From: Streptomyces albicerus
Lineage (GTDB): Bacteria > Actinomycetota > Actinomycetes > Streptomycetales > Streptomycetaceae
Length of the DNA: 64,000 nt
NCBI RefSeq assembly: GCF_008905045.1
Contig: NZ_VWMY01000047.1
Location: forward strand, 23,410 to 87,409
Direction of reading: 5' to 3'
Part shown: piece by piece, positions 15,860-24,039 of the stretch
Numbering within the stretch: the stretch's first letter is position 1
How the letters are laid out: the number at the start of each line of letters is the position of its first letter
Notes under the pieces: model-generated
Database searches by the model: none
Seen by the model: the letters and a program-made list of their open reading frames with translations, nothing else
Told to the model about the DNA's origin: nothing
Made by a program: the position numbers and the translations under genes

Positions 15860-16747
15860 ACCCGGAGTGTCACCGTCGGCATCGACGGCTCCCGCGCCAG
15901 TCTGGACGCCGCCGACTGGGCGGCCCGGGAGGCCGAGCGCCGCCACCTCGCCCTGCGGCTGCTGCACGCGGGCGACGAACCTCCCGCACCCGCACGACCT
16001 CCGGACGGCGAACCCACCCGCACCATCCTGGACCGGGCCGCCGTCCAACTCTCCTACGCCCACCCGGCGTTGGACATCATCGCCCGCCGCACCGACACAC
16101 CGGCCGTCCCGGCGCTGCTCGCCGCCGCCGCGGAGTCGGAGACGGTGGTCCTGAGCTCACGCGGCTTCAGCGGCTACAGCGGCTTCGTCGGGTTCCTCGC
16201 CGGCTCGGTGGCGCTCGCCGTGGCCGCGGGCGCCGAACGCCCTGTGGTGCTGGTCCGCGAGGGCGAACTCCCCGAGGACGAGCGGATGCCCGTCGACGAG
16301 AACACCTCGCCGGCCCAGGCCCCGTACCTGCCGGTGGCCCTCGGCCTCGATCTGGCGCGCCCGGCCGACGACCTCATCGGCTACGCCTTCGACGCGGCCG
16401 CCGTCCGCCGGGCACCCCTGCACGTCGTGCCCGCCTGGACGCCGCCCCCACTGCTGCGCGACTACGTCACCGGCGTACGGCCTCCTGGCGACGCGGCCGG
16501 GCAGGAGGACGACATGTGGCGTTCCCTGGGGGCGATTCTGCAGCCGTGGCGCCACAAGTACCCGGAGACGGAGGTCGTGGAGCGGGTCCTGTACGGGCAC
16601 GCCGGGCACCACCTGCTGAAGGCGTCCACCCGGGCGGGGCTGCTGGTCATCGGCCGCCGTACCTCGGTCGGCAGCGGCCTGGGCCGTGCGGCGCACTCCG
16701 TGATCCACCACTCCACGTGCCCGGTCGCCGTGATCCCCCACGACTGA
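15848..16747 (+). CDS. Two-domain universal stress protein
   Basis: A 299-residue tandem USP. Domain 1 (residues 7-140) starts VTVGIDGSRASLDAADWAAREA and ends RPVVLVREGE; domain 2 (about 155-299) ends TCPVAVIPHD. The ATP-binding stretch in domain 1 (SSRGFSGYSGFVGFLAGSVA) and the glycine loop in domain 2 (GRRTSVGSGLGRAAHSV) are both recognisable but not canonical. USPs bind ATP or cAMP and support survival in stasis, low oxygen or oxidative stress. GGAGAGG precedes ATG 15848 within a 23-bp repeat. Tandem repeats flank both ends of the gene. Confidence 0.9.
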   Translation: MSKDTRSVTVGIDGSRASLDAADWAAREAERRHLALRLLHAGDEPPAPARPPDGEPTRTILDRAAVQLSYAHPALDIIARRTDTPAVPALLAAAAESETVVLSSRGFSGYSGFVGFLAGSVALAVAAGAERPVVLVREGELPEDERMPVDENTSPAQAPYLPVALGLDLARPADDLIGYAFDAAAVRRAPLHVVPAWTPPPLLRDYVTGVRPPGDAAGQEDDMWRSLGAILQPWRHKYPETEVVERVLYGHAGHHLLKASTRAGLLVIGRRTSVGSGLGRAAHSVIHHSTCPVAVIPHD

Positions 16748-16794
16748 GAGCCGCCACACGACTGAGAGCCGCCACACGGCTGAGAGCCGTCACA
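16741..16794 (+). repeat. Three 18-bp tandem units spanning the USP stop codon
   Basis: CGACTGAGAGCCGCCACA occurs exactly twice (16741-16758, 16759-16776) and once with two changes (16777-16794). The first unit contains the last codon and TGA of the USP gene, so the gene's 3' end has been copied downstream. A similar arrangement follows the USP gene at 38801. Confidence 0.85.
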
Positions 16795-16807
16795 GGATTC
16801 CGAGCGA

Positions 16808-17653
16808 TCAGCCGAAGCGCTCGATCCGGATACGGTCCACCGGCTGGCCCGCGTCCACCAGCAGCCGCGAGGCGTGCTCGGCGAACCCGTTCGAGCCGCA
16901 CACATAGGCCTCCCACCCACCATCGGGCCGGTCGGCCAGGAGCCGCGCCACATGTGCGGCCGACACACGACCCACGGGCACGTCCTCGGGCGCGCTCCGC
17001 GTGAACACGGGCGTGGTCTCGGCGCCGTACTCCGACGCGTAGATCAGCTCCTCGGGGCTGCGAGCCGACACGAGCAGCCGCAGCGGCACCGACAGCCCCC
17101 GCGCGCGATGGTGACGGACCATCGACATCAGCGGTACGACACCGGAGCCCGCGCCGATGAGCAGCGCGGGCCGGTCGCCGGGCCAGGCGAAGAAGCCGCT
17201 GAGCGGGCCGCGGACCTCGACCTCGTCACCGGGCCGCGCGACCGTGTGGAACCAGCCGGACACCTCGCCGCCGTCGACCTGGTCGAGGGTGAGCTCGATG
17301 TGCCCGGCGTCGTCGGGCGGCGACGCGATCGAGTAGTGCCGCTGGGCGACATAGCCGTCCGCCGCCCGAAGCCGCAGCATCAGGTGCTGGCCGGGCAGAT
17401 GGCCCGCCCAGTCCGGCACCGCGAACCGGAAGGTCGCCGCACGCGGGGTCTCCCGGCGGATCTCGGTGAGCGTGGCGCGCTGCCACGTGGCCGCCGTGTG
17501 GTTGTCCACGGCGATCCGGCCGGGCACGGCGAACCGGGTCGGGGGTGTGAAGCCTGTCGCCGGCGTGCGGCCCGTCGTGGGCGCGGAGGTCGCCGAGGGC
17601 ACGGCGGGCGTCGAGGATGTGGAGGTCGTCCAGGATGCGGAGGTCTCAGTCAC
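16808..17653 (-). CDS. Flavin reductase-type FAD/NAD(P)-binding oxidoreductase, partner of the molybdopterin enzyme
   Basis: A 281-residue ferredoxin-NADP reductase fold. The FAD-binding motif is RHYSIASPP, the flavin phosphate region GDEVEVRGPLSGFFAW, the pyridine-nucleotide motif IGAGSGVVPLMSMVRHH and the C-terminal YVCGSNGFAEHASRLL. No 2Fe-2S domain follows. GTG 17653 overlaps the upstream stop by 8 bases (GTGACTGA), implying coupled translation with the sulfite-oxidase-like protein. It probably passes electrons between NAD(P)H and the Mo centre. A Ser/Thr/Pro-rich N-terminal 40 residues precedes the domain. Confidence 0.87.
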   Translation of the reverse strand: MTETSASWTTSTSSTPAVPSATSAPTTGRTPATGFTPPTRFAVPGRIAVDNHTAATWQRATLTEIRRETPRAATFRFAVPDWAGHLPGQHLMLRLRAADGYVAQRHYSIASPPDDAGHIELTLDQVDGGEVSGWFHTVARPGDEVEVRGPLSGFFAWPGDRPALLIGAGSGVVPLMSMVRHHRARGLSVPLRLLVSARSPEELIYASEYGAETTPVFTRSAPEDVPVGRVSAAHVARLLADRPDGGWEAYVCGSNGFAEHASRLLVDAGQPVDRIRIERFG

Positions 17654-18251
17654 CGGAGTAGCGCTGCTCTTCCCAGGGGTTGCCGCGGTGGTGGTAGCCG
17701 TTCTGCTCCCAGAAGCCCGGCTCGTCGTGGTCGAGGATCCTGAGGCCCGCGATCCACTTGGCGCTCTTCCAGAAGTACAGATGCGGCACGAGCAGCCGCG
17801 CCGGACCACCGTGCTCGGCGGGCAGCGGCCCGTCCCCGTACTCCCAGACGATCCAGGCGCGCCCGCCGGTCAGATCCGCGAGGGGGAGGTTCGTGGTGTA
17901 GCCGGTGTGCGAGTACGCGACCGCGTGCGTGGCCTCCGGCGCCGGGCGTACGAGATCGAGGAACGCGTCGAGCGACACGCCCCCGAAGCGCACCCCGAAC
18001 TTCGACCAGCTCGTCACGCAGTGGATGTCGCCCTCGTACGCGGACGACGGCAGCGCGTGCGCCTCGTCCCAGGTCCACGTGCGTGGCTCGGCGACCAGGC
18101 CGTCGATGGCGAACGTCCACTCCGCGGGCGCCAGTTCCGGCGTCACCTCGGCGGACAGGACCGGCCAGTCGTCGCCCGCGTCGTACTGACCGGGCGGCAG
18201 CCGGTCGTTCTGGACGCGCGGGCGCCCGGCGAAACCTCGGGTGACATTCAT
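17646..18251 (-). CDS. Sulfite oxidase-family molybdopterin-dependent oxidoreductase (YuiH/MsrP-like)
   Basis: A 201-residue oxidoreductase molybdopterin-binding domain. The Mo-ligating cysteine is in GDIHCVTSWSKFGVRFGG (Cys78), with further family segments SHTGYTTNLPLADL, LPAEHGGPARLLVPHLYFWKSAKW and the end WEEQRYSGD. No twin-arginine signal or haem domain is visible, so it is likely cytoplasmic and paired with the overlapping flavin reductase. Relatives act on sulfoxides or unknown oxyanions. It is divergent from a quinone oxidoreductase gene across 322 bases that hold an interspersed repeat. Confidence 0.9.
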   Translation of the reverse strand: MNVTRGFAGRPRVQNDRLPPGQYDAGDDWPVLSAEVTPELAPAEWTFAIDGLVAEPRTWTWDEAHALPSSAYEGDIHCVTSWSKFGVRFGGVSLDAFLDLVRPAPEATHAVAYSHTGYTTNLPLADLTGGRAWIVWEYGDGPLPAEHGGPARLLVPHLYFWKSAKWIAGLRILDHDEPGFWEQNGYHHRGNPWEEQRYSGD

Positions 18252-18445
18252 ACGGGCGGAGCCTCCAGGCCGGTCGAGCCGCGGCCTTGATCGTTGCTTA
18301 CGTCCTCAACCGTACCGGGCCCGTCGGCGTGCTCGGCCACCGGACCATTGCGGCCGTATGAATCCTCCGACGCCCGGGAATAGCCGCCCCGCGATCTTCC
18401 TTGCAGCTGAGCGGAACGAACAAAGCCAGGGTGCGCTACCGCGCT

Positions 18446-18505
18446 CTTCAGGGGCGCGGGGCTGTATCGGTGTGCGGCTCCGCCGCGTGGGCGCGACCAG
18501 CCACC
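18446..18505. repeat. Streptomyces interspersed repeat in a divergent intergenic region
   Basis: AGGGGCGCGGGGCTGTATCG followed by GTGTGCGGCTCCGCCGCGTG and GGCGCGACCAGCC is the longer version of the element also found at 4048-4090. It occupies part of the 322-base gap between the molybdopterin oxidoreductase and quinone oxidoreductase starts. The rest of that gap shows no gene. Confidence 0.65.
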
Positions 18506-18573
18506 GACGGTCCGCGGTGTCCGTATGGTCGCCCCGCCCGCGGAGCGCTTCGCGAAGGAGAGTGAGGAAGCAG

Positions 18574-19494
18574 ATGCCCAAGGCGTACGTCTTCACCCAG
18601 TACGGCGGCCCCGAGGCCGAAGCCCTCGTCGACCAGGACCGGCCGAGCCCCGGTCCGGGCGAGCTGCTGGTCGCCGTACGGGCGGCGGGCGTGAACCCCG
18701 TCGACTGGAAGCAGCGCACCGGCTACCAGCGCCCCGGCCAGCAGCCGCGCGCACTGCCCGCCGTGTTCGGCAACGAGGCCGCCGGAGTCGTCGAGGAAGT
18801 CGGCGAGGGCGTCACGGGCTTCGCGGTCGGGGACGGGGTCTTCGGCAACCCGGTCGCCGGCGGATACGCCGAGTACGCCCTGTTCCCGGTGGCGGTGACC
18901 GCGCACAAGCCCGCCGGGATCTCCTTCACCGACGCCGCTGCCCTGCCCGTCGCGGCGGCGACCGCGTACGACGGAATCCGCCAGCTGGATCTGCCCGCCG
19001 GTGCGACCCTGCTGGTCACGGGCGCGGGCGGCGGGGTGGGCGTGGCGGCCACCCAGATCGCCCGCGCCGACGGACTGAACGTCATCGGTGTCGCGAGCGC
19101 CGGCAAGAAGGACCTGGTCGAGTCGCTCGGCGCCGCGCACGTGCCGTCGGGCCCGGACTTCGTCCACGGCGTCCGGGCCCTCGCGCCCGACGGGGTGGAC
19201 GCCGTCTACGACCTGGTCGGCGGTGCCGTCCTCGAAGCCGCGGCCGAACTGGTGACGGACCGGACGAAACTGATCACCGCGGGCGGCAAGGACATCGTGG
19301 CGCGCCTCGGCGGCTCGCCCGTCGCACGAGCCCGTACCGCAGCGGTGCTCGACGAAGTGGCCCAGCTCGTCGTCGACGGCAAGCTGGACCCCCTGGTGAC
19401 GCAGACCTTCCCCCTGCAACGGGCCGCCGAGGCGCTGCGTACCGTCGAGGCCGGCCACGCGCGTGGCAAGGTCGTGATCGAGGTCGCCATATGA
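18574..19494 (+). CDS. NADP-dependent quinone oxidoreductase (zinc-free MDR family)
   Basis: A 306-residue medium-chain dehydrogenase/reductase. The N-terminal GroES-like part (VNPVDWKQRTGYQRPG, GNEAAGVVEEVGEGV) is followed by a Rossmann motif LVTGAGGGVGVAATQIA and a C-terminal GHARGKVVIEVA typical of quinone oxidoreductases. The zinc-ligand set is missing, as expected for this subgroup. ATG 18574 follows a purine-rich GAGGAAG. The stop overlaps the next gene's start (ATGA), so the GNAT protein is translated with it. The substrate is probably a small quinone or enone. Confidence 0.92.
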   Translation: MPKAYVFTQYGGPEAEALVDQDRPSPGPGELLVAVRAAGVNPVDWKQRTGYQRPGQQPRALPAVFGNEAAGVVEEVGEGVTGFAVGDGVFGNPVAGGYAEYALFPVAVTAHKPAGISFTDAAALPVAAATAYDGIRQLDLPAGATLLVTGAGGGVGVAATQIARADGLNVIGVASAGKKDLVESLGAAHVPSGPDFVHGVRALAPDGVDAVYDLVGGAVLEAAAELVTDRTKLITAGGKDIVARLGGSPVARARTAAVLDEVAQLVVDGKLDPLVTQTFPLQRAAEALRTVEAGHARGKVVIEVAI

Positions 19495-20219
19495 GCACCG
19501 GGACCACCGGGCGCCACCCGCTGGACAACCCGGCGCTCGCCTCGCTGACCGGCCCGCACGCCAAGTTCGCGGAGCGCCGCGGCCGCGTGCTGCGCTACCC
19601 CGTCGAGGTATCGCCGTGGCTGGCCCTGCCCGACGACCCCGGCGCCGAGGACTGGGCGGATGCCGCGGCGCTCGCGGGCCCCGGCCAGGAGATCCCCCTG
19701 CCCGGCTTCGGCGGGGAGATCCCGGACGGCTGGGACGTGACCTTCAGTGTGGACGGTGTACAGCTCGTGTTCGACGGGTCGGCCACCGCGCCGGACCCGG
19801 AGGCCGTACGGCTCGGCTCCGCCGACGTGCCGGAGATGCTGGACCTGGTCGAGCGCACCAGACCGGGCCCGTTCCTGCCACGCACCGTCGAACTCGGCAC
19901 GTATCTCGGGATACGCAGGAGCGGCGACCTCGTCGCCATGGCGGGGGAGCGGCTGCACCTGCCGGGCTGGACCGAGATCAGCACGGTCTGCACCGACCCG
20001 GACTTCCGCGGCGAGGGCCTAGCCACCCGGCTGACCCTGGCCGTCGCCCACGGCATACGCGCTCGGGCCGAGACCCCGTTCCTGCACACCGCGGCTGACA
20101 ACACCGCCGCCATCCGGCTCTACGAGTCGCTGGGCTTCAGGGTGCGGCGCACGACGACGTTCCGGGGGGTGCGGGTGCCGGAGCGGCTGGGGGACGGACA
20201 GGTGGTGGGGGTCGGGTAG
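19491..20219 (+). CDS. GNAT-family N-acetyltransferase (FR47-like)
   Basis: A 242-residue protein whose C-terminal half is a GNAT domain: VCTDPDFRGEGLATRLTLAV is the acetyl-CoA pyrophosphate-binding loop, and NTAAIRLYESLGFRVRRTTTF is motif B. The N-terminal 100 residues (HAKFAERRGRVLRYPVEVSP) are characteristic of the FR47-like subgroup. The 4-base overlap with the quinone oxidoreductase gene suggests a two-gene operon. The acceptor is unknown. A 34-bp tandem repeat follows the stop. Confidence 0.87.
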   Translation: MSTGTTGRHPLDNPALASLTGPHAKFAERRGRVLRYPVEVSPWLALPDDPGAEDWADAAALAGPGQEIPLPGFGGEIPDGWDVTFSVDGVQLVFDGSATAPDPEAVRLGSADVPEMLDLVERTRPGPFLPRTVELGTYLGIRRSGDLVAMAGERLHLPGWTEISTVCTDPDFRGEGLATRLTLAVAHGIRARAETPFLHTAADNTAAIRLYESLGFRVRRTTTFRGVRVPERLGDGQVVGVG

Positions 20220-20233
20220 CGCCGCGGGCGATC

Positions 20234-20360
20234 GGGAGACGCGGTGTGACGGCGGACGCGAGGGGCCGGCAGACGTGGTGTCGCGGCGGGCGCGAGGGGC
20301 CGGGAGTCGTGGTGTCGCGGCAGACGCGACGGAGCGGGAATCGTGGTGTCGCGGCTTCGG
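20234..20360. repeat. 34-bp tandem repeat, about 3.7 copies
   Basis: Units begin at 20234, 20268, 20302 and 20336, each reading close to GGGAGTCGTGGTGTCGCGGC followed by AGACGCGAGGGGCC. Copies differ at several positions, so the array is not new. It lies between the convergent GNAT and MarR genes. Confidence 0.8.
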
Positions 20361-20387
20361 CCCGACAACTGGCCTTCCCGAAGTGCC

Positions 20388-20843
20388 TCAGTCGCCGGCT
20401 GCAGCGGTCACGCGCCGTGTCCCGCCCGCCGCGTTGTACCGCAGCAGATACCCCGCGAACTGCCGCAGGTCCTCCTCGGGCCAGCCCGCGAGCCGCTCGC
20501 GGAACGCCACCCGGCGGCTCGCGGTCACCTGGGCGAGGATCTCCATCCCGGCCGGGGTGAGGTGGAGCACCTGGACGCGTTGGTCCTGCGGATCGGTGCG
20601 CCGCTCGACCAGCCCGGCGCGTTCGAGGGCCGACACCTGACGGCTCACCGTGGACTTGTCCAGGGCGTAGTGCGCGGCCAGGTCGGTGGCCCGGCAGCCA
20701 CCGACGTCCTCGAGGTGGCCGAGCAGCGTGTACGAGACCAGCGACAGCTCGGGATGCAGGCGTCCCGCCGAGGCCCGCGCGCGGCGGGCGAAGGCCGTCA
20801 TCTCGCGGTGGATCGTCTCGATGGCCGCATCGGCTGTGTTCAC
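20388..20843 (-). CDS. MarR-family transcriptional regulator
   Basis: A 151-residue winged-helix protein. The core is LSLVSYTLLGHLEDVGGCRATDLAAHYALDKSTVSRQVSALERAGLVERRTDPQDQRVQVLHLTPAGMEI: a helix-turn-helix with the DKSTVSR recognition helix and the DxRx wing. GTG 20843 follows GGAAGGGAAG and gives a normal N-terminal dimerisation helix. Two dyads of the AGTTGC/GCAACT type lie 20-57 bases upstream of the start, and a perfect version lies before fadH at 21954. It likely represses itself and fadH and responds to an enone or fatty-acid-like ligand. Confidence 0.9.
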   Translation of the reverse strand: MNTADAAIETIHREMTAFARRARASAGRLHPELSLVSYTLLGHLEDVGGCRATDLAAHYALDKSTVSRQVSALERAGLVERRTDPQDQRVQVLHLTPAGMEILAQVTASRRVAFRERLAGWPEEDLRQFAGYLLRYNAAGGTRRVTAAAGD

Positions 20844-20863
20844 GGGTCTTCCCTTCCTGTTCT

Positions 20864-20900
20864 GGTTGCATAGTACAACTAGTAGTTGCATAGCGCAACT
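20864..20900. promoter_or_regulatory. Paired MarR operators upstream of the MarR gene
   Basis: AGTTGCATAGCGCAACT (20884-20900) is a perfect 6-bp dyad with a 5-base spacer. The preceding GGTTGCATAGTACAACT (20864-20880) is the same element with one arm degenerate. They lie in the position expected for an autoregulated promoter. Confidence 0.75.
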
Positions 20901-20939
20901 AGAAGGGTTTCGGGGGCGCGGCGGAGGCAGTCGGGCCCG

Positions 20940-21125
20940 AACTCCGCCCGAAGGCCCCGGCCGTGTAATGTTGCCGTCCGGCTGCGGATCGCCCCAGCCG
21001 TCGATGGACCAGGGAGGTGAGCCCCATTACCGCTGTGTCAGCTCGGGTGCTCTCACCTCAGGGCCTCACCGGCATCAGGTGACCTCGAGGGCGCCCTTCG
21101 GCTTCCCGAAAGGCTCTCGGCTTCC
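20940..21125 (+). other. Possible structured leader with a 21-codon small ORF (21017-21082)
   Basis: A GGGAG directly before GTG 21017 opens a 21-residue frame (MSPITAVSARVLSPQGLTGI plus Arg) ending at TGA 21082. TCACCT near 21051 and AGGTGA near 21077 are complementary, as are several GC-rich stretches before ATG 21126. This could be a leader peptide with an attenuator, or ordinary untranslated leader of the methyltransferase gene. The start is unusually close to the purine-rich site. No known riboswitch family was recognised. Confidence 0.35.
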
Positions 21126-21896
21126 ATGCCACCTTCTTACGCACATGTCGTCACCACGCTCCGCTCCGCCGGCTGTGTCTTCGCCGAGGACGAGGCGCGG
21201 CTGATCGTCTCCACCGCCCGCACGCCCGCCGAACTCACCGCCATGGTGGACCGCCGCGTCGCGGGCCTGCCCCTCGAACACGTCCTGGGCTGGGCCGAGT
21301 TCAGCGGTCTGCGCATCGCCGTGGAACAGGGCGTGTTCGTGCCCCGCCGCCGCACCGAGTTCCTGGTCCGGCAGGCCGTCGCCCTCGCACCCGAGGCTCC
21401 GCTCGTCGTGGACCTGTGCTGCGGCTCGGGTGCGGTGGGTGCCGCACTCGCCGCGTCCCTCCCCGGGGCCGAACTGCATGCCGCCGACATCGACCCCGCC
21501 GCCGTGCGCTGCGCCCGCCGGAACGTCGGCGGGCGCGGCCATGTCTACGAGGGCGACCTCTTCGAGCCGTTGCCGCGCACCCTTCGCGGCCGTGTCGGTG
21601 TCCTGGCCGCCAATGTGCCGTACGTCCCCACGGAGGAGGTCGAACTCCTGCCTCCGGAGGCCCGCGACCACGAACCTCTGGTGGCACTCGACGGGGGAGG
21701 GGATGGACTCGACATCCTGCGCCGCGTGGCGGCCGAGGCTCCCGAGTGGCTGACCCCTGGCGGCAGCCTCCTCGTCGAGACGAGCGAACGTCAGGCGGAC
21801 CGGGCCGTCGAGACCTTCGCCCGCGCCGGCCTGATACCGCGACTGGAGGTCTCGGAGGAGCTGTACGCGACCGTCGTCATCGGTACAAAGCCCTAG
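21126..21896 (+). CDS. Putative protein N5-glutamine methyltransferase (PrmC/HemK-like)
   Basis: A 256-residue SAM-dependent methyltransferase. VVDLCCGSGAVGAALA is the SAM-binding loop and LHAADIDPAAVRCARRN the acidic strand. AANVPYVPTEEVELLPPEARDHEPLVALDGGGDGL replaces the usual NPPY by NVPY but keeps the rest of the PrmC signature. Actinobacteria carry such a second PrmC-like protein besides true PrmC; its target is unknown. It has no clear ribosome binding site directly before ATG 21126. Confidence 0.85.
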   Translation: MPPSYAHVVTTLRSAGCVFAEDEARLIVSTARTPAELTAMVDRRVAGLPLEHVLGWAEFSGLRIAVEQGVFVPRRRTEFLVRQAVALAPEAPLVVDLCCGSGAVGAALAASLPGAELHAADIDPAAVRCARRNVGGRGHVYEGDLFEPLPRTLRGRVGVLAANVPYVPTEEVELLPPEARDHEPLVALDGGGDGLDILRRVAAEAPEWLTPGGSLLVETSERQADRAVETFARAGLIPRLEVSEELYATVVIGTKP

Positions 21897-21953
21897 ACCG
21901 CCGGGAGGCGCCGCCCGGGGCGAGGCCCTCGTCACATCGGCTCCTTCTCCTTT

Positions 21954-21967
21954 TGCAACTAGTTGCA
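21954..21967. promoter_or_regulatory. Perfect MarR-type operator upstream of fadH
   Basis: TGCAACTAGTTGCA is a perfect 14-bp palindrome 57 bases before the fadH start, in an AT-richer stretch (TTTTGCAACT...TTGCATAAAG). It uses the same AGTTGCAT half-site as the two dyads before the MarR gene at 20388-20843. Confidence 0.75.
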
Positions 21968-22023
21968 TAAAGCTCGGTCCGTCGTCTACAACAAGAGGGA
22001 CGACACCGCGTACGGAGGGGCCG

Positions 22024-24039
22024 ATGAGCCGTTACCCGCACCTGCTGAACCCGCTCGATCTGGGCTTCACCACGCTGCCCAACCGCGTGCTCATGGGCTC
22101 CATGCACGTCGGCCTGGAAGAGGCCGAGCGCGGCTTCGAGCGCATGGCCGCGTTCTACGCCGCCCGGGCGCGCGGCGGCGTCGGCCTCATCGTCACCGGA
22201 GGCATCGCCCCGAACGAGGCGGGTCGGCCGGGAGAGGGCGGTGCGAAGCTGACCACCGAAGCGGAGGCCGAGCAGCACGCGGAGATCACCGCCGCGGTGC
22301 ACCGCGAGGGCGGGAAGATCGCGATGCAGATCCTCCACTTCGGCCGGTACGCCTACCACCAGGACCTGGTCGCCCCGAGCGCACTCCAGGCGCCGATCAG
22401 CCCCTACCCGCCGCACGCCCTCACGGACGACGAGGTCGAGCAGACCATCGACGACTACGCCCGCGCGGCCCGCCTCGCCCGCCGGGCGGGCTACGACGGT
22501 GTCGAGATCATGGGCTCCGAGGGTTACCTGATCAACGAGTTCATCGCCGCCCGGACCAACAAGCGCGAGGACCGCTGGGGCGGCTCGTACGAGAACCGCA
22601 TGCGGTTCCCCGTCGAGATCGTCCGTCGCGTCCGTGAGGCGGTCGGCGAGGACTTCATCATCATCTACCGGCTGTCGATGCTGGACCTGGTCACGGACGG
22701 CTCCTCGTTCGACGAGGTGATCACGCTCGCCAAGGCCGTCGAGGCTGCCGGGGCGACCATCATCAACACCGGCATCGGCTGGCACGAGGCCCGGATCCCC
22801 ACCATCGCGACCTCGGTGCCGCGCGGCGCGTACGCCTGGGTGACCAAGAAGGTCATGGGTGCCGTCTCGATCCCGCTCGTGACGACGAACCGCATCAACA
22901 CCCCTGAACTCGCCGAGCAGTTGCTCGCCGAAGGCCACGCAGACATGGTGTCGCTGGCCCGCCCGATGCTCGCCGACCCCGACTTCGTCGCCAAGGCCGC
23001 GGACGGGCGGCCCGAGGCCATCAACACCTGCATCGGCTGCAACCAGGCCTGCCTCGACCACACCTTCAGCGGCAGGATCACCTCCTGCCTGGTGAACCCG
23101 CGCGCCTGCCACGAGACGGAGCTCGTCCTGTCACCGACCCGGCTGCGCAAGCGAGTTGCTGTAGTGGGCGCGGGTCCGGCCGGACTTGCCTGTGCGGTGA
23201 GCACCGCCGAGCGCGGCCACGACGTCACCCTCTACGACGCCGCGCCCGAGATCGGCGGACAGCTCAACGTGGCCCGCAAGGTCCCCGGCAAGCAGGAGTT
23301 CGACGAGACGATCCGCTACTTCCGTACACAGCTCGAACTGCACGGCGTGGACGTGCGGTTGAACACCCGTGTCAGTGCCGAGGACGTCTCCGCGTACGAC
23401 GAGGTCGTCGTCGCCACGGGTGTCAGCCCGCGCACCCCCGAGATCCCCGGCGTCGACCACCCCAGCGTCGTCGGCTACCTCGACGTGCTGCGCGACGGCG
23501 CCCCCGTCGGCGACCGTGTCGCGATCCTCGGCGCGGGCGGCATCGGCTTCGACGTCGCCGAGTACCTCACCGACAGCGGCGACAAGGCGAGCGAGGACCC
23601 GGCGACGTACTTCCGGCACTGGGGCGTCGACATGGAGTACCGGGCATCCGGCGGCCTCGGCACCCCCGAGCGGCCCGCCCCGCCGCGCACCGTCCACCTG
23701 CTGCAGCGCAAGCCGTCCAAGGTCGGCGCCGGACTCGGCAAGACCACCGGCTGGATCCACCGCACGGAACTCAAACACCGCGGCGTCACCATGGTCCCGG
23801 GCGTCCAGTACGACCGCATCGACGACGCCGGCCTGCACGTCACCGTCGACGGACAGAACTCCGTCCTCCCGGTCGACACGATCGTGCTCTGCACGGGACA
23901 GGAACCACGCCGCGACCTGTACGAGGCGCTGAGCGCCGCGGGCCGCAGCGTCCACCTCATCGGCGGCGCCGACGTGGCGGCCGAACTCGACGCCAAGCGC
24001 GCCATCAAGCAGGGCACGGAGCTGGCAGCGGCGCTCTAG
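22024..24039 (+). CDS. fadH: NADPH-dependent 2,4-dienoyl-CoA reductase (FadH-type, old-yellow-enzyme fusion)
   Basis: A 671-residue three-domain flavoprotein. Residues 1-360 form an FMN-binding TIM barrel (NRVLMGSMHVGLEE, QILHFGRYAY, INEFIAARTNKREDRWGGSYENR). The 4Fe-4S cysteines are in NTCIGCNQACLDHTFSGRITSCLVNP. FAD- and NADPH-binding Rossmann domains follow (VAVVGAGPAGLACAV, VAILGAGGIGFDVAEYL). It reduces dienoyl-CoA intermediates in breakdown of unsaturated fatty acids, and related enzymes reduce other enones. The MarR-type palindrome upstream suggests repression by the nearby MarR protein. Its TAG overlaps the end of a MITE-like element. Confidence 0.93.
   Translation: MSRYPHLLNPLDLGFTTLPNRVLMGSMHVGLEEAERGFERMAAFYAARARGGVGLIVTGGIAPNEAGRPGEGGAKLTTEAEAEQHAEITAAVHREGGKIAMQILHFGRYAYHQDLVAPSALQAPISPYPPHALTDDEVEQTIDDYARAARLARRAGYDGVEIMGSEGYLINEFIAARTNKREDRWGGSYENRMRFPVEIVRRVREAVGEDFIIIYRLSMLDLVTDGSSFDEVITLAKAVEAAGATIINTGIGWHEARIPTIATSVPRGAYAWVTKKVMGAVSIPLVTTNRINTPELAEQLLAEGHADMVSLARPMLADPDFVAKAADGRPEAINTCIGCNQACLDHTFSGRITSCLVNPRACHETELVLSPTRLRKRVAVVGAGPAGLACAVSTAERGHDVTLYDAAPEIGGQLNVARKVPGKQEFDETIRYFRTQLELHGVDVRLNTRVSAEDVSAYDEVVVATGVSPRTPEIPGVDHPSVVGYLDVLRDGAPVGDRVAILGAGGIGFDVAEYLTDSGDKASEDPATYFRHWGVDMEYRASGGLGTPERPAPPRTVHLLQRKPSKVGAGLGKTTGWIHRTELKHRGVTMVPGVQYDRIDDAGLHVTVDGQNSVLPVDTIVLCTGQEPRRDLYEALSAAGRSVHLIGGADVAAELDAKRAIKQGTELAAAL

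Noticed and set aside
15794..16794. Possible CRISPR array from short repeats around the USP gene
   Set aside because: Repeats are directly adjacent without spacers, differ between the two ends, and no cas genes are present.
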